Shown here piece by piece: positions 6,828 through 16,244 of a DNA stretch of 64,000 bases. Under the pieces are notes generated by a model. That model had not been told where the DNA came from and searched no databases. It saw only the letters and a program-made list of their open reading frames with translations. A program made the translations under genes and the position numbers. Each line of letters begins with the position of its first letter. The first letter of the stretch is position 1. This stretch comes from Chloracidobacterium sp. (GTDB taxonomy: Bacteria; Acidobacteriota; Blastocatellia; Pyrinomonadales; Pyrinomonadaceae): NCBI GenBank assembly GCA_016711345.1, contig JADJTD010000001.1, forward strand, positions 372,001-436,000, given 5' to 3'.

Positions 6828-9656
6828 ATGTCTGAAACATTTTGTAAGATGCTAATAGCATCGTTCGAGCAGCGGCCTGATAAGGTAGCTATGCGCGTTG
6901 TCGGTGACGACAACGAAGTATATACGTTTGCCGAAATGCTGAGCAAGATCCGCTCGGTCGCCTATCGCCTCGGCCAGGAAAATGTCGCGTTCGGCGATCG
7001 CGTGGCTTTGATCGGCGAAAATCACCCTTCGTGGGCCATCGCATATCTTGGGGCCATTTATCATGGTGCCGTTTGTGTGCCCCTCGACCCGCACGGCGAG
7101 ATCGAAACGATCACCAATTTCCTCGAAAATTCCGAAGCAAAAGTAGTGTTCCTTTCGCCCGACCAAACCGAACGTTTCTCGCAGATCGAAGAAAAACTCG
7201 GCCGGCATATACCTGCGATTGTCTGGGAAATTGATTCACCGCAGAGTCACGGAGACGCAGAGAACCAAGATGAAACTTCCTCCGCGTCTCAGCGACTCGG
7301 CGTTTCAAACGGATTTCATTCATTTTCCGATTGGGCTAATACTGATTTCCCCGAAAGCTTCGCAAATGAAGTCCCAAGAGCAGAGGGTGACGACATCGCT
7401 CTGCTTATGTACACAAGCGGCACGACCGGCACGCCAAAGGGCGTTCCGTTGACACACGGCAATATTGTAGGCGAGCTTTCGGGTGTAAACGACGTTCTAA
7501 AACTCTCGGACAAAGAACGGATCCTTAGCCTGCTTCCGCTTTTCCATGCCTATCTTCAGATCGTAAATCTCTGGGTCGCTACCACGTTCGGCCCGCAGGT
7601 CGGTTATCTCAAAGAACTGACGCCCGCCGAATTGAGCGAGTCGATGAAGATTTTCAAACCGACTATCCTGACGACGGTTCCGCGGCTTTGGTATCTCTTT
7701 CACAAAAAGATCTTCGACGCTGTCGCCGCAAAGCCGAAACCCGTGCAGATGCTTTTCCGCTCAATGTTAAAGCTGAACGGGATCAGTCGCGACACGCTCG
7801 GGGTCAATCTGGGCAACAAATTGTTTGGTCAGGTCCACGAATCATTCGGCGGCCAGCTACGCATCGCGATCTCCGCCGGTTCGCGTTTTGATGATGCCGT
7901 CGCCGCAGATTTTCATCGTCTCGGCTTTACCATAATCCAGGGCTATGGCCTGACCGAAACAAGCGGTGCCGCGACCGCGACATACGAAGACGACAATCGC
8001 GTCGGCAGCGTCGGCAAGCCGATGAAAGGCGCCGAGATCAAGATACTCGATCCCGACAAAGACGGCGTCGGCGAGGTGCTGATACGCGGCACGATGGTCT
8101 TTGACGGATATTTCCGCAATCCGACAGCAACCGCCGAGGCCTTTACCGAAGACGGTTGGTTTCGCAGCGGCGATCTTGGCCGTATCGACAAAGACGGATT
8201 TTTATACATCGTCGGTCGCGGCAAAGACGTCATCGTTCTGCCGTCCGGCAAGAATGTGCATCCCGAAGACCTTGAAGTTCACTATCTAAAATGCCCACTC
8301 GTCGCTGAACTCGCCATCATCGGAGTCGCCGACGAAAGCGAAGCCTTTGCCGGTGCGGAAAAGCTGGCCGCCGTCATTGTTCCGGATTTCAGCTATCTCA
8401 AACAGGCAAAGATCGCCAATTCCAAAGAGGCAATCCGCCACGAGCTCGACAGCCTCGGCCGCGAGCTGCCCGAATACCAGCGTGTCCGCGACTATATCAT
8501 CCGCTCCGAGCCGCTGCCGCGAACTGCGACGAATAAAATCAAGCGTTTTCAGCTAAAGAATGAGGTCGAGACCGGCGAGATCGCCGCCGAAGCTAAAGAA
8601 GCAAAGACGTGGGAACTGACCGCCTCCGACACTGCAATGCTCGAAACAAACGCGGGCAGATCCGTCGTCGAGGCGATCAAGCAGAATGCAAAAGACCTTG
8701 AGATCGTCCATCCCGCGATGAATCTAGAGATCGATCTAGGCCTCGACAGCCTTGCCCGAGCCGAGACGTTCGCGGCGCTCGAACAGGCATTTTCAACCGA
8801 GTTTGTAGGTGACGAAGCCGCTCAGGTACTGACCGTCGCCAATGTCATTGAACTCGTCAATAGACATGGCGGTGAGACCACCGAAGCTGTCTCCGTCGAT
8901 CTGAACTGGGGCAAGATCGTCCGCGAAGCCGATGACGATTTCCCCGAAGTTCAGGGCATTTTGAAAGACAGGCCTGTTTTCTCGATATTCGCTTTTGCAG
9001 TCTATAAGTGTTTTCACCTATTCTTCCGTGTCTTCACACGCCTAGAGGTTTACGGCCTGAACAATTTAAAAGAACTCTCAAAACTCAACAAACTCGGTAA
9101 ACTCGAGAACCCCTTCCTGATCTGTCCAAATCATCAGAGCTTTCTCGACCCATTCGTGATCTGTTCGACTTATCCGTTCGCTCTGTTCAAGAATATCTTC
9201 CACGTCGGTGCAAGCGAATTTTTCAACAATGCGTTTATGCGTTTTGTCGCCAAGATGCTAAACGTCGTTCCCGTCAACCCCGACACCGAACTAATGCGTG
9301 CGATGAAAGCCGGTGCCATCGGCCTTAAACACGGAAAGATACTGAATATTTACCCCGAAGGCGAACGGGCCTTCGACGGCGAACTGCATAATTTCAAAAA
9401 AGGTGCCGCCATCTTAGCCACCGAACTCGACATTCCCATCGTTCCAATTGCGATAGACGGCCTCTACAAAGTCTGGCCACGCAAATCATGGCGTATTCGC
9501 CCAGCAAAAGTGAAAATGACGATCGGCACTCCGTTCTACGCAAAGGATGTGATCGGCGTCCATGGTCTGAAGATGTCCGACGACGATAAATACTCTGCTG
9601 TCACTTCCTATCTAAAACAAACCATAGCCAATGCGGTCAATGACATGCGAAAATAG
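6828..9656 (+). CDS. Acyl-AMP ligase / acyl carrier / PlsC acyltransferase fusion
   Basis: The 942-residue protein combines three activities. Residues about 10-590 are an ANL-type AMP-forming ligase with YTSGTTGTPKG (about 193-203), GYGLTET (about 372-378) and the hinge SGDLG (about 448). Residues about 610-685 are an acyl carrier domain with the phosphopantetheine serine in LGLDSL (S641). A hydrophobic segment (about 712-735) precedes a PlsC acyltransferase with NHQSFLD (N768-D774, catalytic H769) and YPEGER (about 842-847). It should activate a fatty acid, hold it on the carrier and transfer it to a lysophospholipid or other acceptor at the membrane, like Aas but with a built-in carrier. 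Residues about 136-160 are encoded by an inserted repeat element (7234-7310). Confidence 0.88.
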   Translation: MSETFCKMLIASFEQRPDKVAMRVVGDDNEVYTFAEMLSKIRSVAYRLGQENVAFGDRVALIGENHPSWAIAYLGAIYHGAVCVPLDPHGEIETITNFLENSEAKVVFLSPDQTERFSQIEEKLGRHIPAIVWEIDSPQSHGDAENQDETSSASQRLGVSNGFHSFSDWANTDFPESFANEVPRAEGDDIALLMYTSGTTGTPKGVPLTHGNIVGELSGVNDVLKLSDKERILSLLPLFHAYLQIVNLWVATTFGPQVGYLKELTPAELSESMKIFKPTILTTVPRLWYLFHKKIFDAVAAKPKPVQMLFRSMLKLNGISRDTLGVNLGNKLFGQVHESFGGQLRIAISAGSRFDDAVAADFHRLGFTIIQGYGLTETSGAATATYEDDNRVGSVGKPMKGAEIKILDPDKDGVGEVLIRGTMVFDGYFRNPTATAEAFTEDGWFRSGDLGRIDKDGFLYIVGRGKDVIVLPSGKNVHPEDLEVHYLKCPLVAELAIIGVADESEAFAGAEKLAAVIVPDFSYLKQAKIANSKEAIRHELDSLGRELPEYQRVRDYIIRSEPLPRTATNKIKRFQLKNEVETGEIAAEAKEAKTWELTASDTAMLETNAGRSVVEAIKQNAKDLEIVHPAMNLEIDLGLDSLARAETFAALEQAFSTEFVGDEAAQVLTVANVIELVNRHGGETTEAVSVDLNWGKIVREADDDFPEVQGILKDRPVFSIFAFAVYKCFHLFFRVFTRLEVYGLNNLKELSKLNKLGKLENPFLICPNHQSFLDPFVICSTYPFALFKNIFHVGASEFFNNAFMRFVAKMLNVVPVNPDTELMRAMKAGAIGLKHGKILNIYPEGERAFDGELHNFKKGAAILATELDIPIVPIAIDGLYKVWPRKSWRIRPAKVKMTIGTPFYAKDVIGVHGLKMSDDDKYSAVTSYLKQTIANAVNDMRK
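7234..7310. repeat. Inverted-repeat element (CACAGAG family) inserted in frame in the acyl ligase gene
   Basis: The arms 7237-7262 and 7280-7302 are imperfect reverse complements (about 19 of 23 positions). They match the CACCACAGAGTCACAGAG element found between genes at 40826, 43489, 43588 and 59120. The element is read through in frame and codes for a polar segment between IVWEID and NGFHSFSDW. Confidence 0.7.
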
Positions 9657-9748
9657 AAGAGTCTATGTCACTCTTTTCTTTTAGGTTGATTTAGGCGAAA
9701 ATTTTATTGGATCGACCAAAGATAAAGGTGGTTTAGAAAATTCTTCCT

Positions 9749-10990
9749 ATGAAAAACATTAAACATGCTTCGATATTGTTTGCTCTGATACTTGTTTGCG
9801 GAATGTCCGCGCACGCACAGGACGCAAAAGCCATATTTGACCGCGCAGCTTCGCAATTTTCTGCGAAGCAATACGAGGCCGCTATTGCCAGCTACCGCGA
9901 ATACCTCGTAAAAGTTCCGACCGAATCCGCAGCATATTACAATATCGGGCTTTGTTATTTTAACCTCGGCCGTTATGAAGAAGCCCTGCCGGCATTTAAG
10001 GATTCAATCCGGTATAAGTCTGATTATGCGAATGCGTATCGTTATCTGGGAGCCTCTTACTATGAATTAAAACGATACGAAGAGGCTGTCGGAGCTTATC
10101 AAAATGCAGTCCGATATAAACCAGATCTTGTCGTCGCTCACATTTATCTCGGCAATTCGCTCGACTATTTGAAGCGTTATAACGAGGCAGTTGCGGCATA
10201 TATGAAGGCTATCGAGTATGATCCCAAAAATGCCGAGGCCTATTCCGAGCTTGGCGTCGCACACAAACGGCAAAACAACCTACCTGCCGCCGCTCAGGCA
10301 TATGAAAGGTCCATAGCCCTAAACCCAACCGACGCTCGAACGCATTATTTGCTCGGCGTGGTTTACAAGCAACAAAAACGAACGGACGATGCGATCAAGG
10401 TCTTTCAAAAAGCAATCGCTTTGGGACACAAAGACGGGAATGCTCAATATGAACTCGCCGTTTTGCTTCGCCGTAAGAATATGGATTCCGAGGCGGTTAC
10501 GCTGCTAAAAGAAGCAACCCGTCTCAACCCGAAATTCACCCTTGCCTATATCGAACTTGGTAAGGCCTATAACACTTTAAAGCTGCATAGCAATGCAATT
10601 ACGGCGTTAGAGGAAGCAATTCGCCTCAACCCAAAGAGCGAAGAGGCCTATGCAAATTTAGGAAATTCTTATTACAACGACAATAGATTTACAGAATCCA
10701 TTCCCCATTACAAAAAGGCCATTGAACTATCTCCAAAATGGGTCTTGATTCATGGATTTTTAGGAGACGCTTACCTAAATTCGAAGCAGTACAGCTTGGC
10801 TTTAGCTGCATACAATGGGGCTCTGGCCATCGATGCCAAGGACGCCGCGGCCGTTTACGGCATCGGTCTTGTGTATATTAGCCAAAAGAATTTTGCTCTG
10901 GCCCAGACGCAAAAAACTAAACTTGATGTGCTCGATCCTGGTATGGCGTCCAAACTACAGGATAAGATTGATGCCTTGAAGTCAAAATAG
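9749..10990 (+). CDS. Secreted tetratricopeptide-repeat protein
   Basis: A signal peptide (about 1-23, ending SAHAQ) is followed by about eleven consecutive 34-residue TPR units covering residues 24-400. Most show the usual pattern of Gly/Ala at position 8 and YPKNAEA-like turns between helices. It probably acts as a scaffold outside the cytoplasm; no catalytic motif is seen. The last codons lie four bases before the small membrane protein at 10995, so the two are likely co-transcribed. Confidence 0.85.
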   Translation: MKNIKHASILFALILVCGMSAHAQDAKAIFDRAASQFSAKQYEAAIASYREYLVKVPTESAAYYNIGLCYFNLGRYEEALPAFKDSIRYKSDYANAYRYLGASYYELKRYEEAVGAYQNAVRYKPDLVVAHIYLGNSLDYLKRYNEAVAAYMKAIEYDPKNAEAYSELGVAHKRQNNLPAAAQAYERSIALNPTDARTHYLLGVVYKQQKRTDDAIKVFQKAIALGHKDGNAQYELAVLLRRKNMDSEAVTLLKEATRLNPKFTLAYIELGKAYNTLKLHSNAITALEEAIRLNPKSEEAYANLGNSYYNDNRFTESIPHYKKAIELSPKWVLIHGFLGDAYLNSKQYSLALAAYNGALAIDAKDAAAVYGIGLVYISQKNFALAQTQKTKLDVLDPGMASKLQDKIDALKSK

Positions 10991-10994
10991 AATT

Positions 10995-11357
10995 ATGCCA
11001 ATTACATCAATAATTTTCGGTTCGCTGCTGACCTTGATCGGCATACTCGGCTATGGTTATGGCCTTATGAACGGAAACGCAAGTCTCACCGCGTTGATAC
11101 CGGCAGCCTTTGGGACTGTCTTGGAAATACTCGGCTTTGTCGCCAAATCCAACGAAGGACTGCGAAAGCATTTGATGCACGCGGCGGTTTTGGTTGCTCT
11201 GCTGGGCTTTGTTATGACAGCGGGACGGTTGCTGATGAAGATAAATGAACTCAGCCTTGGTGCCGCTGTTGTATCACAGCTTTTGATGGCCCTTGTCTGC
11301 CTCGGGTTCGTGATCCTCGCGGTCAGGTCGTTCATCGCCGCTCGCAGCAACGCTTAA
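10995..11357 (+). CDS. Small four-helix membrane protein of unknown function
   Basis: The 120 residues form four predicted membrane helices (about 3-25, 32-50, 60-82, 90-112) with short loops. I do not recognise the family. It starts four bases after the TPR protein stop, which suggests a coupled two-gene unit, and it is convergent with the LysR gene at 11364. Confidence 0.7.
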   Translation: MPITSIIFGSLLTLIGILGYGYGLMNGNASLTALIPAAFGTVLEILGFVAKSNEGLRKHLMHAAVLVALLGFVMTAGRLLMKINELSLGAAVVSQLLMALVCLGFVILAVRSFIAARSNA

Positions 11358-11363
11358 CACAAT

Positions 11364-12281
11364 TTATTTTCGTGCCTTAAGCTGCTTTTCACGTTCGACG
11401 AAATGTTCTTTACACAAAGCTACGAATTCCTTTGCTATCGGTGAAAAATAACCGCCGCGCAGTCGCGCAAGGCCTAGTTCCCAATTGATCTCTGCTCCAT
11501 CGATCTCCCATGAGACCAGACGGCCTTCGCGCACTTCATCGGCTATAGTTTTCGCACCTGCCGTGCCGACACCAAGATTATTTTCAACCATCTGATTGAT
11601 GGCCTCCTGTCGCGAAAGCTCCATAATAACGTTCGGCGTGACATTTGCCGAGCTAAAGAAATCGTCGATCATTCTCCGCGTGTTTCCGCCTCGTTCACCG
11701 AGTATCAGCTTTTCACCCGCCAAATCGACCGGGCTGATCGATCTTTTATTTGCAAACGGATGTTCGGGATGTGCGATCGCAACGATCTCATCGATAAAAA
11801 GAAGATCGGTTGTGATGCTCGCGTTGTCCACCGGAAGCGAGACGAACGCAATATCCATATCGCCGTGCATTATCTTTTCGACGAGCGTCTGGCTCGTACC
11901 GGCGCTGACGCTTATATCAGAGTTTGGATATTTTTCTTTGATGCTCTGCAAAATGTGAGGAAGCTGCAGCGTCGCAAATTCTGCGGATGCAGAACCAATT
12001 CGCAGTCGTCCGTGTTCGACACCGCCAAGCTCCGCGATCTCCGCCACAGCCGAATCGTGCTCCCGCAAGATCTTCCGTGCTCGTTCAAGCAAATACTCGC
12101 CGGCCTCTGTCAAGATCACACGTCGCGGCGTCCGCGTAAACAACTGCAAACCAAGCTCTTCCTCAAGCTGCCTGATCTGCATTGAGATCGCTGCCTGAGT
12201 TACATTTACGAGCTTTGCGCCGGCCGTAAACGTCTTGGTCTCGGCGATCGCAAGAAATGCTTTGAGTTGTTTGATCTCCAT
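11364..12281 (-). CDS. LysR-family transcription regulator
   Basis: The 305-residue protein has the N-terminal winged helix-turn-helix of the family (LKAFLAIAETKTFTAGAKL...VTQAAISMQIRQLEEELG) and a C-terminal effector domain (about 92-295) of the periplasmic-binding fold. It is the last gene of a tight minus-strand row: flavoprotein, HAD hydrolase, helical-repeat protein, LysR, with gaps of 4, 2 and 7 bases. This is unusual, since LysR genes are more often divergent from their targets. Its effector is unknown; regulation of its own operon is only an inference. Confidence 0.88.
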   Translation of the reverse strand: MEIKQLKAFLAIAETKTFTAGAKLVNVTQAAISMQIRQLEEELGLQLFTRTPRRVILTEAGEYLLERARKILREHDSAVAEIAELGGVEHGRLRIGSASAEFATLQLPHILQSIKEKYPNSDISVSAGTSQTLVEKIMHGDMDIAFVSLPVDNASITTDLLFIDEIVAIAHPEHPFANKRSISPVDLAGEKLILGERGGNTRRMIDDFFSSANVTPNVIMELSRQEAINQMVENNLGVGTAGAKTIADEVREGRLVSWEIDGAEINWELGLARLRGGYFSPIAKEFVALCKEHFVEREKQLKARK

Positions 12282-12288
12282 TTAAAAT

Positions 12289-13782
12289 TTATGCGGTCCT
12301 GGTCAATTTTCCGAGCACGGTCTTTTCCGATTCGGAAAGTTCAAAATTTGATTGTGCATATACGCCGCTGAGCTTTGCCAGTTCCACCGCTCGACTGCTT
12401 TCGTCGCGAATGTTGCAGACTTGATCAAGGCTTTGGTGCGACACTTCCCGTGCCTTTACCGTCTCACCCTGCCCGACAAGACGCACTGCGATCTCGTTCA
12501 GAACTGTCGAGCGCGATGCAAGCTGCGGAACAGTCTCGACGAGAGCCGCAGCTTCATTTAGAAGTGATAAGGATGCTTCTTTTTCACCTAATTTCTGCTT
12601 TGCGTCGGACAATGCAACCAAAGCGAGCAAACGGTCGGAGTCTTCCGAGATAAGGTTTACCGTTTGCCGTGCACGTTCGTCATCCTTTCGCAATGCAAAC
12701 ATTTGGGCGATCTGTGAAAGAGCGGCCATTCGCTCATCAGGATCTTGATTTTCGAGAGCTATTTCGATGCCCCGTTCAGTCTTGCCAAAACCTGCGAACT
12801 GAACCCCTATAGACGCAAGTAATCCGTTTCGCGCCCGACTGTCGCGAGTCTCTGCTTCACGCTGTGAATTCAAGATAGCGTAAGCCTCGTCAAGCGTTTC
12901 AATGGCATCACTTTTTTCGTCCTTGCTCCATTGATCACGAGCAAAACCGAGCAAAGCCGATGCCATCTGCGTTTTATCGGTAACAAGATCTAGTGTGCTG
13001 TCTGCGAGTTCGCTGCTGCCAGCAAACAGAAAACCAAGAGCGCAATTCACGAGAAAAAAGTCTCGGTGAATGTTGTCAAGCACCTCGGCGGACGAGCGTG
13101 CCATTTCAAAGGTCTCGATAGCTTTGCCATTGAGCTTTGCTTCAATGAACAAATTTCCAATGTCACAAAGCGTTCTGATCTTCTCTTCATCGTGCTCTAT
13201 CTGATTAGCCGCCGAGAGGGCTTGTTCAAGAGAGTTCAGGGCTTTTTCGTTTTCTTTTGTTTCGATCTGCTTCGCTGCGATTTGCTGCAAAGCAGTTGCT
13301 CTGGCAGTTGCAAATTCGATGCGGCCAAGCGTCGATCCCGATCCGGCGTCATCACCGATAGATGCCTGATGGACCGCAATGCCCGCGTAAATAAAATCGG
13401 GATGTGCCATCGTATCGGCGATATCAGATGCCTTTTCGACATTGCCCTTACCAGCCATGACCAGAGCAATACGCTCGAACGCTTGGGCCTGCATTCCGTG
13501 ATCGTCGATCGCCTCGGTAAGCTGAAGTGCGTAATCGGCGTCATCGAGATCCGCGCATGTTTCGGCAATGGCGGTTAAAAGTCTGTCGCGAGAGAATGGG
13601 TCCTCAACTGCATTCGCCAGCTCAGCGGCGAGATCGACCTCGCCTTTTGCCAAATATCGCGGCACGATCGTATGCATCGCAGACGCATGGCCGTCACTGC
13701 TTTTTATGCGTTCCGCAAGAAACGCAGCACATGCAAGTAGGTCGCTCTCAGCTTGATCAAAAGAAATAAAATAATCTGACAT
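12289..13782 (-). CDS. Helical-repeat (TPR-like) protein of unknown function
   Basis: The 497 residues are almost entirely amphipathic helix pairs of about 33-40 residues (for example ALEQALSAANQIEHDEEKIR and ERARQTVNLISEDSDRLLAL), like a degenerate TPR/SEL-type solenoid. There is no signal peptide or membrane segment, so it is likely cytosolic. Two bases separate it from the HAD gene upstream and seven from the LysR gene downstream. No enzymatic motif is visible; a scaffold role is the most that can be said. Confidence 0.7.
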   Translation of the reverse strand: MSDYFISFDQAESDLLACAAFLAERIKSSDGHASAMHTIVPRYLAKGEVDLAAELANAVEDPFSRDRLLTAIAETCADLDDADYALQLTEAIDDHGMQAQAFERIALVMAGKGNVEKASDIADTMAHPDFIYAGIAVHQASIGDDAGSGSTLGRIEFATARATALQQIAAKQIETKENEKALNSLEQALSAANQIEHDEEKIRTLCDIGNLFIEAKLNGKAIETFEMARSSAEVLDNIHRDFFLVNCALGFLFAGSSELADSTLDLVTDKTQMASALLGFARDQWSKDEKSDAIETLDEAYAILNSQREAETRDSRARNGLLASIGVQFAGFGKTERGIEIALENQDPDERMAALSQIAQMFALRKDDERARQTVNLISEDSDRLLALVALSDAKQKLGEKEASLSLLNEAAALVETVPQLASRSTVLNEIAVRLVGQGETVKAREVSHQSLDQVCNIRDESSRAVELAKLSGVYAQSNFELSESEKTVLGKLTRTA

Positions 13783-13784
13783 AT

Positions 13785-14477
13785 TTACACAAAAACCCGT
13801 CGTATCGACTCAGGCATCCAGTCGCGCAGGTCAGTTGCAACCGCCATCGCTCCGGCAGCTCTTAATTGCGCAGCAGATACAGTATTAGTCACGCCGAGCG
13901 CGGGCAGATCGGCGTTTCGGGCACCGACAATTCCCGGAGGTGAATCTTCGATAACCAGGCATTCGCCGTGCGTCATTGGCAAATGGCCTTGCGATGTGCG
14001 AACCGCATCGAGCTGTCTAAATCCAATACGAAAACACTCCGGATCAGGCTTGCATTTCGATACGTCGGCTGCACTTACGATCGTTGAAAAATGCTTGGCA
14101 AGACCGCTTTTATCCAGCACAAAATTGATCTCGTTCCAACCGGCCATACTGACGATGCCGAGGGCGAATTCTTGGGCCATCTTTTCAACAAAATCACCGA
14201 TCCCTTCAAAAAGCGGGAGATCAGCATCGACTATCGTTTTCCATTTGGCTGATTTGGCTGCAACGATCTCTTCAACATCGACCTTCTCGATCGACTTCCC
14301 TGCCCGTTTGAAAGCTGCCTCAACAAAAGTCCGGTCGTCCATTCCTAAAGACGCCAAATAGTCTGCCTCAGTCAAGTCAATACTTTCTTCTTTGAGTACC
14401 TCTTGATAGGCCCGCATCTGAACAGGCTCATCGTTGATAATAACCCCGTTAAAGTCCATTAATATTGCTTTGATCAT
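13785..14477 (-). CDS. HAD-superfamily hydrolase, beta-phosphoglucomutase/phosphatase-like
   Basis: The 230-residue protein has HAD motif I as DFNGV (D8, N10), motif II serine in VSMAGW, the motif III lysine in SKCKPDPE and motif IV in VIEDSPPGIVGA, with a helical cap between motifs I and II. The second aspartate of the usual DxD, the general acid/base, is asparagine here, which should change or weaken phosphatase turnover. It follows the glycolate-oxidase-like gene by four bases. A phosphoglycolate phosphatase-like role would fit that neighbour but is inference, and the substitution argues for caution. Confidence 0.78.
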   Translation of the reverse strand: MIKAILMDFNGVIINDEPVQMRAYQEVLKEESIDLTEADYLASLGMDDRTFVEAAFKRAGKSIEKVDVEEIVAAKSAKWKTIVDADLPLFEGIGDFVEKMAQEFALGIVSMAGWNEINFVLDKSGLAKHFSTIVSAADVSKCKPDPECFRIGFRQLDAVRTSQGHLPMTHGECLVIEDSPPGIVGARNADLPALGVTNTVSAAQLRAAGAMAVATDLRDWMPESIRRVFV

Positions 14478-14481
14478 ATGG

Positions 14482-15969
14482 TTAATTTATATATTTTTCG
14501 TCAAACATATTCCCGCGTCCAAGTATTCCGTTGGGATCCAATGCCCGCTTAACTTCGGCCATCTCATTTAAATACCGCTCACCCATCATTGCCGCGAGAT
14601 ATTTTAGCTTAAGTTTACCGATGCCATGCTCAGCCGAAACCGTTCCTCCAAGCATGATAGCCTGAGCGATGCAGCGGCTGTAAATGTGCCGAGCCTTCTC
14701 CGCTTCTTCGGCGTTTTTAGGCAGCATGTTCGCATGAAGGTGACAATCGCCGATATGTCCAAAAATGACGTGATCGATCCCGCTGGCCTCAAGCGTCACT
14801 TTGTAATATCGCAAAAATGAACCGAAATTTGCATCCGGCACTGCCATGTCGGTTCCGACCTTTCGCTGCTTATACTTTGAAATACGTTCATTGACCGCAA
14901 CCGGCAGGGCGTGACGAAATGCACGCATCTTTTCACGATCCTGCTCGTTTGTCGTAAACCATGAACGCTCAAGATCGGCATTGTGCTTTTCGAGCAACGC
15001 ATTCCAAGCTTCAAGAAGCAAATCTTCCGTTTCGGCAGTTGTTTCCTGCTCAAAGAAGATTGCCCCTGCCATTTCACCTGGCGTTTCGGGAAAGTTTTCC
15101 GAAATGAAGTTGAGAGCGTGGGCGTCAAAATATTCGATCAATGCCGCATCGATACTATTTGAGATTTCAGATCTCCGATTTGAGATTGATGAGGTTTTAG
15201 CCGATTCCACAAATTTTAATAAATCGGCTTCCCGTTCAAAAAACACAATTCCGCTAAAAAAACCTTCCGGCTTTCGCAGCAGCGTCAATTCGATCTCAGT
15301 AATAACCCCAAGCGTGCCTTCGCTGCCGACAAACAGATCGACGGCGTCGAGCGGCGACTCGTTGAAATAACCGCTGACATTTTTACGCACGTTGGGCCGC
15401 TCGTATGTTGGGGCCTTGACGCGAATCTCACCAATCTTTGTTGTCAAAGCTATCCAGCCATTGTCATCAGCCGTAAACTCACCGCGTCGCAATTCCAAAA
15501 TTTGGCCATCAGCAAGGACGACTTTTAATCGCTTGACATAATTTCGCGTTGCACCGTATTTGAAACTCCTCGCTCCCGAAGCGTTCGTCGCAACCGTACC
15601 GCCGATCTGGCAACTCCATTCGGTTGGATCCGGCGGATAAAACAACCCTTCAGCATCAACCTCCTTTTGCAGATCGGCCAAAATCACACCACTTCCAACT
15701 GTAGCTGAACGCAGATCTTCGTTGATCTCGATCTTGTTTAGCTTTTCAAGCGAAACAACATACCCCCCAAACGGGATCGCACCTCCAACCGTTCCGGTCC
15801 TCGCGCCGGAGATCGTGACCGGTGTCTTGCTCTCATTTGCCTCACGAATGATCTGTGCGATCTCCTCGGCCGATTCGGGAATAAACAGCTTCACGGCGTA
15901 ACCGCCCTGCATATTGCTGGCGTCGGTGAGGTAGTTTTGCAGATCGTCCATCTGCGTTTTAACTTGCAT
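14482..15969 (-). CDS. FAD-linked oxidase, glycolate oxidase GlcD / D-lactate dehydrogenase-like
   Basis: The protein has a FAD_binding_4 (PCMH) domain (TPVTISGARTGTVGGAIPFGG; QIGGTVATNASGARSFKYG) and the C-terminal FAD-oxidase domain ending GGTVSAEHGIGKLKLKYL. It should oxidise a 2-hydroxy acid such as glycolate or D-lactate. The reading frame could begin at GTG 16023, ATG 15969 or ATG 15951; none has a strong ribosome site and I prefer 15969. Codons for SNRRSEISNS (15157-15190) come from an inserted oligomer repeat. First gene of the row with HAD, helical-repeat and LysR genes. Confidence 0.82.
   Translation of the reverse strand: MQVKTQMDDLQNYLTDASNMQGGYAVKLFIPESAEEIAQIIREANESKTPVTISGARTGTVGGAIPFGGYVVSLEKLNKIEINEDLRSATVGSGVILADLQKEVDAEGLFYPPDPTEWSCQIGGTVATNASGARSFKYGATRNYVKRLKVVLADGQILELRRGEFTADDNGWIALTTKIGEIRVKAPTYERPNVRKNVSGYFNESPLDAVDLFVGSEGTLGVITEIELTLLRKPEGFFSGIVFFEREADLLKFVESAKTSSISNRRSEISNSIDAALIEYFDAHALNFISENFPETPGEMAGAIFFEQETTAETEDLLLEAWNALLEKHNADLERSWFTTNEQDREKMRAFRHALPVAVNERISKYKQRKVGTDMAVPDANFGSFLRYYKVTLEASGIDHVIFGHIGDCHLHANMLPKNAEEAEKARHIYSRCIAQAIMLGGTVSAEHGIGKLKLKYLAAMMGERYLNEMAEVKRALDPNGILGRGNMFDEKYIN
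15157..15190. repeat. Short oligomer repeat read through in the flavoprotein gene
   Basis: The bases alternate ATTTGAGAT and TCAGATCTCCGATTTGAGAT in a partly palindromic run. They add a low-complexity Ser/Asn/Arg stretch to the protein without breaking frame. It resembles the other heptamer-like elements of the window in build, though not in sequence. Confidence 0.5.
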
Positions 15970-16244
15970 ACAACAACAATTTATCTTAATACTGATGGAA
16001 ACGCGAATGTGTATTACCTGCACTTTTCAGCCGCGAAAACAACACGACTGCACGGTTCCATTTTGCCAATCAACACTGGAACAAATCCTACTTTTTCCTA
16101 CCCCGGTATGAAACCTTCACACTTCTTCCCACCATGAAACACCCGGAAAACGTGTAATATATTGAGTCCGTTGGATTTATTTCATTTGTTCCGAATAGTC
16201 GCGAAATAAAAAAATTCGGAATCCAAAAGCCTTTTTCTATTCCG

